Assembly: GCF_035609205.1 (NCBI RefSeq)
Contig: NZ_CP141184.1
Span: 2,074,501-2,138,500 of the forward strand
Origin: Hymenobacter sp. GOD-10R
GTDB taxonomy: Bacteria; Bacteroidota; Bacteroidia; Cytophagales; Hymenobacteraceae
Length of the DNA stretch: 64,000 nt
Direction of reading: 5' to 3'
How positions within the stretch are numbered: position 1 is the first letter of the stretch; the number at the start of each line of letters is the position of its first letter. The notes under the pieces were generated by a model, which worked only from the letters and a program-made list of their open reading frames with translations, made no database searches and was not told where the DNA came from. The position numbers and the translations under genes are program-made. Shown here piece by piece: positions 17,035-25,697 of the stretch.

Positions 17035-18165
17035 ATGAAATCGGCAACTGGAAAGAAAGTACTCGTTTCGGGCGCAAGCATCGCCGGACTCTCAACCGCT
17101 TATTGGCTGAATAAGCTAGGGTACTACGTCACGGTGGTGGAGCTGGCAAACGAACCTAGGCTAGGTGGTGCGGCAATCAATGTGCAGGGAGAGGCATTAG
17201 CTAGCGCCAAGCGAATGGGCATATTTGAGCAGTTGAAAGCCAGTAGATTGCAGCTGGAACGGTTGGAGTTTAAAAACGCCGATGATGTAACGGAGGGCTC
17301 TATGGTGCTTCAAGATGAGGAGGCACTTCTATCGAATGACATCGAAGACATCGAAATTGAGCGCGACAAGCTAGTGCCTATTCTGGTAGATGCTCTGCGG
17401 AATGAGGTTGACTTTCTATTTCATGACCGCATCACCGCCTTGCGCGAAACAGCAGACGCTATCCAAGTGACGTTTGACCACGAGGCCCCAAACGACTTTC
17501 ACTTGGTGTTCGGCTGTGATGGTGCTCATTCGGGGGTACGAAAACTATGGTTTGATAACGAACCGGAATACGTCCGTTTTCTGGAACATTATTTTTCGCT
17601 TACTATCGTAAATACCTCGCTGATAGAAGAAAATACTGCCCAACTGTACAATGTGCCAGGCAAGGGTATCATGCTGAATGCATACAATGGCAAGTCGGAC
17701 ATCATTTTTTGGTTCTTCTCCGAAAAGGAGATTTCGTACGACTACCGGGATGCTGAGCAGCACCGAAAAATGATTGTGGAACAGTTTGCCGGACAAGGCT
17801 GGCGAACTGCCGAATTACTGGAAGAAGTGAAGCAGGCAAAAATTTCTTACTTCGATAAGTTCTGTCAAGTAAGGATGCCATCGTGGACCAAAGGCCGTGT
17901 GGCGCTGGTGGGCGATGCCGGCTATTGCGCCTCGCCTGCGGCGGGAGTAGGGGCTTCACTAGCCATGACCGGGGCCGCGGCCGTAGCAGAAGCGTTGGAA
18001 AAGCACGACGGTAATTTTGGCCTAGCTTTTCAAACGTACAACCAAAAGCTGCGGCCATTTATTGAGGAAGTGCAAGCCAATGCCCTCACCATGTTAAGCG
18101 ACTACTTTGTGCCCAAAACCGAAGAGGCTATTCACGCCAGAAACACGCAAGGCATACCCTTTTAG
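17035..18165 (+). CDS. FAD-dependent aromatic-hydroxylase-like monooxygenase
   Basis: This 376-residue class A flavin monooxygenase is in the PHBH/TetX superfamily. The FAD-binding Rossmann motif is VSGASIAGLSTAYWLNKLG, followed by ELANEPRLGGAAINVQG. The DG motif region is FGCDGAHSGVRKL, and the GD motif is VALVGDAGYCASPAAGVGASLA. Relatives hydroxylate small aromatics or inactivate drugs, but sequence alone does not give the substrate. The upstream AraC gene is the likely regulator. Confidence 0.9.
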   Translation: MKSATGKKVLVSGASIAGLSTAYWLNKLGYYVTVVELANEPRLGGAAINVQGEALASAKRMGIFEQLKASRLQLERLEFKNADDVTEGSMVLQDEEALLSNDIEDIEIERDKLVPILVDALRNEVDFLFHDRITALRETADAIQVTFDHEAPNDFHLVFGCDGAHSGVRKLWFDNEPEYVRFLEHYFSLTIVNTSLIEENTAQLYNVPGKGIMLNAYNGKSDIIFWFFSEKEISYDYRDAEQHRKMIVEQFAGQGWRTAELLEEVKQAKISYFDKFCQVRMPSWTKGRVALVGDAGYCASPAAGVGASLAMTGAAAVAEALEKHDGNFGLAFQTYNQKLRPFIEEVQANALTMLSDYFVPKTEEAIHARNTQGIPF

Positions 18166-18247
18166 CAATTGCACCCCCTAGCTACTGCTAGCACGCTTCG
18201 TTTAGCGGAGTTCGGAATCCTCAAACGCGCTCTTATCGGCTCACTTA

Positions 18248-18670
18248 TCAAGGTTCCCAGAGTTCAATCTTGTTGCCGTCGGTATCCATGATGTGCACGA
18301 ATTTGCCATAGTCGGAGCTAGCAATGTCGTCCAGTATGGTTACCCCGTTTTCTTTGAGTTTGTGCACAAGCCCTTCAATATTCTGAACCCGGTAGTTAAT
18401 CATGAACTCCTTTTTTGAAGGCGCGAAATAGTCACTTCCTGTTTGGAAAGGGCTCCATTGCAGATGAGTTACTTCGTCAGGATTGTTCGCACTTCTAGAC
18501 TCAAAACTCGAACCCCACTCCGTAATGTCGAACCCTAGGTTTTGAGCGTACCACTCTCTCGTCTCCTTCGGATTGTCTGAAAAAAAGAAAATCCCACCAA
18601 TGCCAGTGACCTTAGGGGTTGCATTGCTTGGTGCAGAAGTGTTGGGTATTACATTTTTTTGCTCTTCCAT
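18248..18670 (-). CDS. VOC (glyoxalase/bleomycin-resistance) family protein
   Basis: The protein has about 140 residues from the ATG at 18670; an upstream in-frame ATG (18820) adds 50 residues unlike the family. The single vicinal-oxygen-chelate domain starts at TGIGGIFFFSDNPKETREWYAQNLGF and ends with GKFVHIMDTDGNKIELWEP, where the final Glu is the usual metal ligand. Such proteins act as lyases, dioxygenases or resistance proteins. The exact role is unknown. Confidence 0.88.
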   Translation of the reverse strand: MEEQKNVIPNTSAPSNATPKVTGIGGIFFFSDNPKETREWYAQNLGFDITEWGSSFESRSANNPDEVTHLQWSPFQTGSDYFAPSKKEFMINYRVQNIEGLVHKLKENGVTILDDIASSDYGKFVHIMDTDGNKIELWEP

Positions 18671-18820
18671 TTTATGGTCTTTTTGGTTGAGTAGCAAACT
18701 AGTAGGAACGGTTACAACTGAATAGATTATCAGCGTTAGCTCACGGTATTTTCTGTTTTTTACGGGCGTATAATCTGTAAAAACCTGTTTGAGACATGCG
18801 GTCAGGAGACAGCGCAACAA

Positions 18821-19221
18821 ATCAGTGAGGAGCGGGAGAAGTTCTAAACTTCGTTTCGCATCATGGTCGTGTGCTGTAGCCGCCCACCTGGCTCTTAGAT
18901 AGGCAAGGTATCATTCCTTCGCTACCGCTGCAATGCAAATAGCGTTTGTGTATGCATCAGGTAGTCAACGTGGTGCGCTGTGTGTGCCGCATCGGCTTGC
19001 TTTCTTTCACCACTTGGTTATAGATTGCCAGTATACGCCGACCGATAGCGTTACCTATCTTTTCTAAGCCTAGTAAAATCCGCTAAAAGTACCGGTAAAG
19101 CTGGCCTTTTTACCGCCCAGATAACCTGCCAATCGGATAGTTTTGCACGACAAGGCTACTGAGTGGCGTACGGCAGCAGATAGCTTGGCTCGTTTCTCAC
19201 TTCACTTACTACAACAGCGCT
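18821..19221. other. Divergent intergenic region, no gene seen
   Basis: About 400 bases between the VOC gene (leftward) and the alpha/beta hydrolase gene (rightward). No reading frame looks coding. The region should contain both promoters, but I found no clear operator. Confidence 0.35.
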
Positions 19222-20043
19222 ATGCCTACCATCACTGTAAAAGACGGCACCGAAATTTATTATAAGGATTGGGGCACCGGCCAGCCGCTGGTATTCCACC
19301 ACGGGTGGCCGCTATCGAGCGACGACTGGGACGCCCAGCTGATGTTTTTCCTCAATAAGGGATACCGGGTTATCGCGGCCGACCGGCGCGGACATGGCCG
19401 CTCGGCGCAAGCCGCGACTGGCCACGATATGGACACCTACGTGGCCGATATCGTGGAGCTAGGTGACTACCTCGACCTGCACGATGCCGTCCACATTGGT
19501 CACTCGACGGGAGGTGGCGTTGCCATTCGCTACGCTGCCCGCGCCGCTAAGGGTCGCGTGGCGAAGGTTGTGCTCATCAGCGCTGTAACGCCCCTCATGC
19601 TGCAAACTCCCGACAACCCCGATGGGGTACCAATGTCAGTGTTTGATGAAATTCGCGAAGGCACGGCCACCAATCGGCCACAATACTTCCAGGATTTTAC
19701 CCTGCCCTTCTACGGCTACAACCGCCCAGGTGCCCAAGTGAAGCAGGGCATCCGTGACAATTGGTGGCGGCAGGGTATGAGCGGTGGGATCAACGCGCAC
19801 TACTTCGGCATCAAGGCTTTCTCGGAAACTGATTTCACCGACGATCTGAAAAGCGTGGATGTCCCTGTGTTGGTGCTGCACGGCGAAGACGACCAAATCG
19901 TGCCTTTCCCTATCAGCGGTGCCAAGTCTATCAAGCTGCTGCAACACGGCAAGCTGATTTCCTACCCTGGTTTTCCTCACGGTATGCCCGCCACCGAGGC
20001 CGCTACCATCAATGCGGATTTGCTAGCCTTCATCCAAGGATAG
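19222..20043 (+). CDS. Alpha/beta hydrolase of the non-haem chloroperoxidase type
   Basis: The 273-residue serine hydrolase shows the chloroperoxidase/esterase pattern: oxyanion region FHHGWPLSSDDWD, ADRRGHGRS, nucleophile elbow IGHSTGGG, acid residue in HGEDDQIVPF, and catalytic His in GFPHGMPAT. Relatives catalyse perhydrolysis or ester hydrolysis without metal. No signal peptide is present, so it is cytoplasmic. It ends in a strong hairpin terminator. Confidence 0.93.
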   Translation: MPTITVKDGTEIYYKDWGTGQPLVFHHGWPLSSDDWDAQLMFFLNKGYRVIAADRRGHGRSAQAATGHDMDTYVADIVELGDYLDLHDAVHIGHSTGGGVAIRYAARAAKGRVAKVVLISAVTPLMLQTPDNPDGVPMSVFDEIREGTATNRPQYFQDFTLPFYGYNRPGAQVKQGIRDNWWRQGMSGGINAHYFGIKAFSETDFTDDLKSVDVPVLVLHGEDDQIVPFPISGAKSIKLLQHGKLISYPGFPHGMPATEAATINADLLAFIQG

Positions 20044-20063
20044 AACTGCATCCCTTCGATGAC

Positions 20064-20107
20064 ATAACGAAAAGCTGCCCTATAGCTAGGGCAGCTTTTT
20101 TCGTTAT
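20064..20107 (+). terminator. Intrinsic terminator after alpha/beta hydrolase
   Basis: Long stem with core AAAGCTGCCCTA (20071-20082) and TAGGGCAGCTTT, four-base loop TAGC, extended outward by ATAACGA and TCGTTAT. A run of six T follows the core on the plus strand. Confidence 0.9.
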
Positions 20108-20281
20108 AGGTCTAGGGAAAAAGGACGCTAGGAAAGAGGTTGCCTTAATTAGCCGCTTACAGAAGCTACATCTTTTGATGGGTTCGGTACAGTGCCACCC
20201 ATTTTCTCTTGGTTTACCCGACCACCCTTATCTTCACCGCTTCAGTCCGCCACGTGAGATTTGAGTTGATTCCATTGCTCT

Positions 20282-20848
20282 ATGCACCATCCTCTCCGTC
20301 AACATATTGAAAGAATCACACCGCTTTCGGATGAAGAGTTCGACTATGTACTAGCGCACTTTACCCGTAAGAAGGTACGCAAACATCAGTTTCTGATCGA
20401 GGAAGGAGAGCCGGTTCCGTATGAGTTTTTTGTTGTGGCGGGCTGCTTGAAAGCCTTCAACATCGACCGAGAAGGGAAAGAGCATATCATCCAGTTTGCG
20501 CTAGAGGACTGGTGGATAAGCGACTATCAGGCGTTCTTCAACAAGGTGCCGGCCACGATGCTCCTCAGCAGCTTGGAAGAGGGAGAGGTACTAACCATCT
20601 CGTTGGCTGACCGGAACAAGCTATGCGCGGAAATGCACAAAATAGAGCACTTCTTTCGCTTGAAAATCACGGCGGGTTTCATTGCCATGCAGCAGCGTAT
20701 TCTGGCCAGCATGAACCTAAGCGTACAGGAACGGTATGAAAAGCTGCTTGCTCTTTATCCCAACCTTTCCCAACGCGTACCTAAACAGGCTATAGCGGCC
20801 TATCTGGGCGTGACGCGAGAAACACTCAGTCGCCTTCGGCGCTCCTAA
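20282..20848 (+). CDS. Crp/Fnr-family transcription regulator
   Basis: The 188-residue protein has an N-terminal cyclic-nucleotide-binding-like beta barrel (KKVRKHQFLIEEGEPVPYEFFVVAGCLKAFN, FALEDWWISDYQAF). A C-terminal helix-turn-helix follows (PKQAIAAYLGVTRETLSRLRR). The conserved cAMP-contacting residues of Crp are not obvious, as in many Bacteroidota homologues. It is convergent with the ABM monooxygenase gene, with 6 bases between stops. Confidence 0.9.
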   Translation: MHHPLRQHIERITPLSDEEFDYVLAHFTRKKVRKHQFLIEEGEPVPYEFFVVAGCLKAFNIDREGKEHIIQFALEDWWISDYQAFFNKVPATMLLSSLEEGEVLTISLADRNKLCAEMHKIEHFFRLKITAGFIAMQQRILASMNLSVQERYEKLLALYPNLSQRVPKQAIAAYLGVTRETLSRLRRS

Positions 20849-20854
20849 AGCCGG

Positions 20855-21175
20855 CTAGAAACGGGAGTTTACCACTTCGGCAATAGGAGTGACGTCGACC
20901 ACTTCCCGGGAGAGCAGCAACGGGACGATTGTTCCCAACACAATTCGCTGGAAATGCTCTGTTTCCCGATGGGCTAGGGCGGCTGCGGCGCTAGCGTATA
21001 CTTCGTAGATATAGACCAAGTCCGACTGCGCGGTACTTACGTGAGGCTGATAGTAAAGGCACCCCGGTTCTAAGCGGCTATGCGCGACCAGTTGCGTGAG
21101 GGCTTGACGAACTACTTCCTCTTGACCCGGCTGAATCTGCCACTTAACCATGAAAAACACTTTATTCTCTTCCAT
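20855..21175 (-). CDS. Antibiotic biosynthesis monooxygenase (ABM) domain protein
   Basis: The protein has about 106 residues from the ATG at 21175; a longer frame from 21268 is unlikely. It is a single ferredoxin-like ABM/quinol-monooxygenase domain: FFMVKWQIQPGQEEVVRQALTQLVAHSRLEPGCLYYQPHV, then YIYEVYASAAAALAHRETEHFQRI. Homologues such as YgiN act on quinols, others on small ketones. It is on the same strand as the DJ-1/PfpI gene to its right, with a gap of about 140 bases counted from the ATG. Confidence 0.87.
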   Translation of the reverse strand: MEENKVFFMVKWQIQPGQEEVVRQALTQLVAHSRLEPGCLYYQPHVSTAQSDLVYIYEVYASAAAALAHRETEHFQRIVLGTIVPLLLSREVVDVTPIAEVVNSRF

Positions 21176-21315
21176 GTACTTGGGAGTTTGGTAAGGATTG
21201 AAATTGAAGAGCTTGTGCGACCAATGGGCGGCACGTGAGGATGCTGCGAGTGGCGCTGTATGCCCCATTCAGGAAGATACAGGAGCAAGCTAGGTTGGCC
21301 CTACGCCTTTGGTAA

Positions 21316-22008
21316 CTAGTTGCTAGCTGAAGTCGTCACAGGCTTCGTTTCCAACAGTTTGATCATATCCAGGGCTACGGCAGCCGCAGAAGCAGGATTT
21401 TGGCCCGTTACCAATAGGCCATCTACCACGCTGAAGGCTTGCCAGGGTTCTACTTCGGCAAAGCGCGCGCCTTGGTCTCGGAGGGCTTTTTCCAGGATGA
21501 ACGGCACATCTGCAATGGCGTAGTTTCTTTCTTCCTCTTCTGTGAAGGCCGAAATCTGCTTGCCGTCGACCAGGTATTTTCCGTTGGAGAGTTTAGCATC
21601 GAGTAGTGCGACTGGCCCGTGGCAAACGGCCCCGAGAACTTGGCCACGCTCATACACCTCTGCCACGGTCTTTTTTACCAACGGGTCCTGAGCAATGTCT
21701 ACCATCGGACCTAGCCCACCCGGAATGAAGACCGCATCGTAGGCACTCGCGTCTACCTCGCTCAACTTGCGGCTGTTGTTGAGACGTGCAAAGCCTTTGC
21801 CTTCGTAGAACTCCTTCATGAGCGGATCATTCGCGTCGTAGGAATCATAGGGAGGCGTTCCGCCTTGAAGCGTCGCAAAATCCACGGTGTAGCCTTGCGC
21901 AATGAATTCGTGGTAGGGGTGTGCTACCTCTGCGAAGAAATAGCCAGTTTTACGATGATTGGGGCCAATTTCGGCCGCGCTGGTGACGATAAAAAGAACG
22001 TATTTCAT
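21316..22008 (-). CDS. DJ-1/PfpI family (type 1 glutamine amidotransferase-like) protein
   Basis: The protein has about 230 residues from the ATG at 22008 (MKYVLFIVTSAAEIG); an upstream ATG at 22128 gives a poor extension. The Hsp31/DJ-1 pattern is present: GYFFAEVAHPYHEF, YDAVFIPGGLGPMVDIAQDP, and the nucleophile elbow VLGAVCHGPVALL with the reactive Cys, then VTGQNPASAAAVA near the end. Relatives are glyoxalase III-type or deglycase-type stress proteins. With the neighbouring ABM, VOC and hydrolase genes it forms a group of small detoxification-type enzymes. Confidence 0.92.
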   Translation of the reverse strand: MKYVLFIVTSAAEIGPNHRKTGYFFAEVAHPYHEFIAQGYTVDFATLQGGTPPYDSYDANDPLMKEFYEGKGFARLNNSRKLSEVDASAYDAVFIPGGLGPMVDIAQDPLVKKTVAEVYERGQVLGAVCHGPVALLDAKLSNGKYLVDGKQISAFTEEEERNYAIADVPFILEKALRDQGARFAEVEPWQAFSVVDGLLVTGQNPASAAAVALDMIKLLETKPVTTSASN

Positions 22009-22435
22009 CTGAAATTGGAGTGAGAGTGAACTGACCTTTTGCTTGTTTGTGACGGCGCCGCAGCGGCTTGGTTTATTGATCATCCTTAAGCGAATGAGAG
22101 CTTTCCTTGCTGCTTGATGACAATGCAAAGGTGAGCCATCGAGGCAGGGAGGCGAAGGAGCTAGGTCACAAAATGCATGTGATTAATGTCACAAGGAGCC
22201 TTAAAGGCGCGCATCCGAGAAGGTGACGCGCCTGTGGTGAATCGGCCATCTTTTTTCGATTAATTCAGTGGCGAATTAGACTCGGCACCTCCGCCTGCAC
22301 ACTTAGGTAGAAGGCTAGGTGAAGCGGAACACGGCAGTTCAGACATGGGATATTAGGTCAGGCCATGTGCTACAAACCCATTTCGGCCAGATACCAGTAG
22401 TATGAGCTCCTGACCGTTCAGCCTACTGGTTATCC
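22009..22435. other. Divergent intergenic region
   Basis: Gap between the leftward DJ-1/PfpI gene and the rightward AraC gene. Nothing beyond presumed promoters is apparent, and no convincing operator was seen. Confidence 0.35.
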
Positions 22436-23302
22436 GTGAAAACCGCTATTTCCCTCATGCCGAGCTACCCACTCTCCCCACTAGCGAGAGCCGGCGTGCT
22501 GGTACGTTCCTTATCCTTACCCGCTCCGGAAGCCGAGCATTCGCACCGAGCCCCACACCGTGACGCGCACTACCTGTTGGTGTTACTGCAGGCGGGAGAG
22601 CTGCGGCTGACGCTGGATTTTGAGGACCTAGCTCTGGCTGGGCCGACGTTGCTGCTCATCAGCCCCGGTCAGGTGCACCGGCTACGCGAGGCGATAACGC
22701 CTCAGGGCTGGGGTGTCAGCTTTGAGCCTAGCTTAGTAGACGAACAGGCCCGCGACTTGCTGGAGCAACGCTTGCGGCAACCGCTACCGCTAACCGGGCA
22801 CTTCACGTTTGAGGGGCGGGCCAATACCTTGCTAGCATTGCTAGCCGACTGCCAGACGGAGGTAGCGGCTAACGCCCACAGCGGGCCAATGCTACACGCA
22901 TTATTGGCGGCGCTGCTCCACTTGGTGGCCGGACTACTGGCCCCGCCGGCCACCAGCGCTGAGGTGAGCATTACCCGGGGTGAAGCCTTGCTCGATGGTT
23001 TCCGGCAATTGTTACGCCAGCACTTTACAACTTGGAAGCAGCCTGCCCAGTATGCCGCAGCTCTGGCTGTAACTCCGTCGCACCTGAACGATACGGTTAA
23101 GGCATTGAGTGGCTCCTCGGTGAGTACGCACCTGCAACAGCGTACCATTCTCGAAGCGAAGCGGTTGCTCTATTACTCCGACCAAAGCGTCAAGCATATT
23201 GGCTACACCCTAGGTTACGACGAGCCCGTGTACTTTGGCAAGCTCTTCAAGAAAGTTACTGGGCTGACACCCCAACAATTTCGGCGTACTATCCGCGAAT
23301 AG
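22436..23302 (+). CDS. AraC-family regulator (cupin sensor)
   Basis: The 288-residue frame starts with GTG at 22436; the ATG at 22457 (residue 8) is an equally plausible start. The N-terminal cupin-like domain includes HRAPHRDAHYLLVLLQAGELRLTLDFED and LLLISPGQVHRL. The C-terminal HTH pair is KQPAQYAAALAVTPSHLNDTVKALSG and VKHIGYTLGYDEPVYFGKLFKKVTGLTPQQFRR. It lies 82 bases before the inositol-phosphatase-like gene. Confidence 0.9.
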   Translation: MKTAISLMPSYPLSPLARAGVLVRSLSLPAPEAEHSHRAPHRDAHYLLVLLQAGELRLTLDFEDLALAGPTLLLISPGQVHRLREAITPQGWGVSFEPSLVDEQARDLLEQRLRQPLPLTGHFTFEGRANTLLALLADCQTEVAANAHSGPMLHALLAALLHLVAGLLAPPATSAEVSITRGEALLDGFRQLLRQHFTTWKQPAQYAAALAVTPSHLNDTVKALSGSSVSTHLQQRTILEAKRLLYYSDQSVKHIGYTLGYDEPVYFGKLFKKVTGLTPQQFRRTIRE

Positions 23303-23384
23303 GACTACTATTGCCGCCTCTGGGCCTACTTTTCAAGGTAAGGAACCCGCTTCCTTTGCTAGCATACTTCACCCTCTTTTTCGT

Positions 23385-24191
23385 ATGCTACTTGCTTCTG
23401 ACACGGCAGCTATTCACGCTGCCATTCGCGCCGCGGGCGACTTGTTTCTGCCGAATTTTCGCCGCTTACCCGTGCCCCAGACGATGCCTGACTTACAGGC
23501 ACGTCTTGCCGATATCGAAGCCCGTTGCTTGGCCGCTCTGCAAGGCGCGCTGGCGGAGGCCTTCCCTAATACTCCCTGGCTGGCGGCTGACGAGTTTGCC
23601 CTCTCCGCTGACGCCACTGCACTGCCAGCCGAGTACTGGCTCTGCGATGCCATGGACGGAGCCATCCAATACGTGCAACAGCTGCCGGGCTGGACCATTA
23701 ATCTCGTGCTGATGCGACAAGCAGAACCCATCTTCGCGGCCATCTACGACCCGCTGGCTCAGGAGCTATTTTGGGCCCAGGCAGGAGCTGGTGCCTTCGT
23801 GAACGAGGCTCCGCTGCACCCTAGCACCAAGCGCGAGCCAGGAGGTATGGTCGCTGTATTTGAGCATACCCACGGGCTAGACCAAGATATGATGCTGCGT
23901 CAGCGGGTAAGTCAGGGTCTAGAAAACTTGCTCGGCAACTACGGGGTGGTGCGCAACTATGGCCCACACGGCCTACAGCTAGCTTATATAGGAGCGGGCC
24001 GGCTCGATGTGTTCTTGCAAGTGGGACGCGACCTAGAAAACTGGCTTCCAGGACTGCTCATTGCGCGCGAGGCCGGCGCTGAGGTGCTGACGGCTGCCGG
24101 CCAGCCCTGGCACTGGGCGGCTGATAGTCTGCTCGTCACCGCGCCGGGCCTAGGGAGTGCCTTTGTATCATATGGCTATGATAGTCAGTAG
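23385..24191 (+). CDS. Inositol monophosphatase-like protein with atypical metal motifs
   Basis: The 268-residue protein follows the inositol monophosphatase/CysQ fold. WLAADEFAL stands where GEE is expected, and LCDAMDGAIQYVQQLPGWTINLVL stands for the DPIDGT motif. PIFAAIYDPLAQELFWAQAGAGAFVNE matches the family core, as does GAGRLDVFLQ. The last motif, normally WDxAAG, reads ENWLPGLLIAREAGAEVL, so the conserved Asp is missing there. Fold assignment is good; activity on inositol phosphate is doubtful. Codon usage matches its neighbours. Confidence 0.82.
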   Translation: MLLASDTAAIHAAIRAAGDLFLPNFRRLPVPQTMPDLQARLADIEARCLAALQGALAEAFPNTPWLAADEFALSADATALPAEYWLCDAMDGAIQYVQQLPGWTINLVLMRQAEPIFAAIYDPLAQELFWAQAGAGAFVNEAPLHPSTKREPGGMVAVFEHTHGLDQDMMLRQRVSQGLENLLGNYGVVRNYGPHGLQLAYIGAGRLDVFLQVGRDLENWLPGLLIAREAGAEVLTAAGQPWHWAADSLLVTAPGLGSAFVSYGYDSQ

Positions 24192-24226
24192 TATATACCA
24201 ACACCTCGCATGGCATGCGCAGCGAC

Positions 24227-25375
24227 TTACTCATGCCGTTTCTGTAACGGCCCTTCCCACCAACGCTTTTGCGGTAACGGCGCCCCGAGTACCACTGGCT
24301 GACCTAGGTAAGGGGTAGTGAGCTGTAGGTTAGGGTGCGCGGTTGCCGCCGCGGTTGCACGCCGCACCGACTCGTTCCAAGCGTGGCGAGCTTCTGTGAA
24401 GGCGCCCCAGTGCACGGGCAGCATCACACGGGCGCGTACATCCAGCGCGGCTTGCACGCTTTGCTCTGGCTTCATGTGAATCTCGGCCCAATCATCGTCG
24501 TACTGTCCGCATTCAACCAGGGCTAGGTCGAAGGGGCCATACTGGCGTCCGATTTCGGCGAAATGAGTGCCGTAGCCACCGTCTCCGGTGTAGAACAGCC
24601 GCGTGCGAGAGGCTCGAACTACCCAGGAGGTCCACAGGGTGGAGTTGCGATTTCCTAGGCCGCGCCCCGAAAAGTGGCGACTGGGCGTGCTGATCAACGT
24701 GAGGCCAGGTAGGCGTACACTGTCGCCCCAACTCACTTCCCGGATGTGCTTTGGGACCACGCCCCAGGCCCGCAGATGAGCTCCGATGCCGAGCGGTACG
24801 CAGAACAAACCTACCTTATCCTTGATTTTCTGCACGGTCTGGTAGTCGAGGTGATCATAATGGTCGTGCGAGATCAGCACCGCTGCGAGGGGAGGGAGTT
24901 GCTCGGGACGGATGGCTAACTCAGGATTGTAGCGCTTCGGCGTGGCCCAGCGCACGGGGCCCATGCCAATGCTTAGCATCGGGTCGAGCAACAGGTTCTG
25001 GCCGGCAATTTCCACTAAGCTTGCCGAGTGGCCAAACCAAGTCACGCGTACCAGCTCGGGCGTTTTGCGGGTGATTGTCAGCGAATCGAGCGGTTGCCAG
25101 GGGAGGGGTCCTGTTGGTTCCGCGTCCGGCACGGTTTGCGTGAGAAACTTCCACAGAACGCCGACGGTGCTCCCACCAGTCATCACCTGAGTAGGTTGCA
25201 AGTTCTGAAATTCGCCGTCTCGATAGTGACCCTTCTGAGCGAAGGCTAGGCGTTCATCTTTGGTGGGCTTGCCGCCCAACTCGGGGCTCAGGAACAGGAA
25301 GGCCACGGCGGCCAAGAGCACGGTCCCAACCAGCCCGCCGGTGGTCATAAAGAAATGCTGGAAGGATCTGCGCAT
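24227..25375 (-). CDS. Membrane-anchored MBL-fold metallo-hydrolase (NAPE-PLD-like)
   Basis: The 382-residue protein has an N-terminal membrane segment (FFMTTGGLVGTVLLAAVAFLFL), then a metallo-beta-lactamase domain. Signatures are WFGHSASLVEIAGQNLLLDPML, the metal site AVLISHDHYDHLD, FYTGDGGYGTHF and LPVHWGAFTEARHAW. The arrangement, including RYNPELAIRPEQLPPL, resembles N-acyl-phosphatidylethanolamine phospholipase D-like and UlaG-like hydrolases. The substrate, possibly a lipid, cannot be read from sequence. It is convergent with the IMPase-like gene. Confidence 0.9.
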   Translation of the reverse strand: MRRSFQHFFMTTGGLVGTVLLAAVAFLFLSPELGGKPTKDERLAFAQKGHYRDGEFQNLQPTQVMTGGSTVGVLWKFLTQTVPDAEPTGPLPWQPLDSLTITRKTPELVRVTWFGHSASLVEIAGQNLLLDPMLSIGMGPVRWATPKRYNPELAIRPEQLPPLAAVLISHDHYDHLDYQTVQKIKDKVGLFCVPLGIGAHLRAWGVVPKHIREVSWGDSVRLPGLTLISTPSRHFSGRGLGNRNSTLWTSWVVRASRTRLFYTGDGGYGTHFAEIGRQYGPFDLALVECGQYDDDWAEIHMKPEQSVQAALDVRARVMLPVHWGAFTEARHAWNESVRRATAAATAHPNLQLTTPYLGQPVVLGAPLPQKRWWEGPLQKRHE

Positions 25376-25697
25376 GCTTGGCGTTGGTTGATAAGGGCCT
25401 ACTTATGACTTTGTCGCTATTAAGCAAACCTGCATAGGTCGAGTCGGCGTACTACTTCAAGTAGTTGCTTGCCAGAATCTCTGGAGAGCTGTCTGCAAGA
25501 GTAACCGGTCAAATGTAAGGGATGAACTAACTCATTAGGTCTGAGTGAGAGCTAGCAATTGTGTGTGATGCTCGACCTAATTACTGATTAAGACCAACAA
25601 TACGGCTACACCGAATGCACTGCCGTGGCTTGCTCGGGCAGCCAGGAAATTAAGGTAGCTAACCTATTCCCTGGCATGTGGCCTATACTAGTCTGAC
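25376..25697. other. Intergenic region upstream of the MBL-fold gene
   Basis: About 320 bases between the start of the MBL-fold hydrolase gene and the stop of the AraC gene, both leftward. No gene or clear regulatory structure was seen. Confidence 0.35.

Noticed and set aside
23311..23712. 133-codon frame overlapping the IMPase-like gene
   Set aside because: Out-of-frame overlap; its sequence is rich in Arg, Pro and Cys with no family features, while the other frame matches IMPase.
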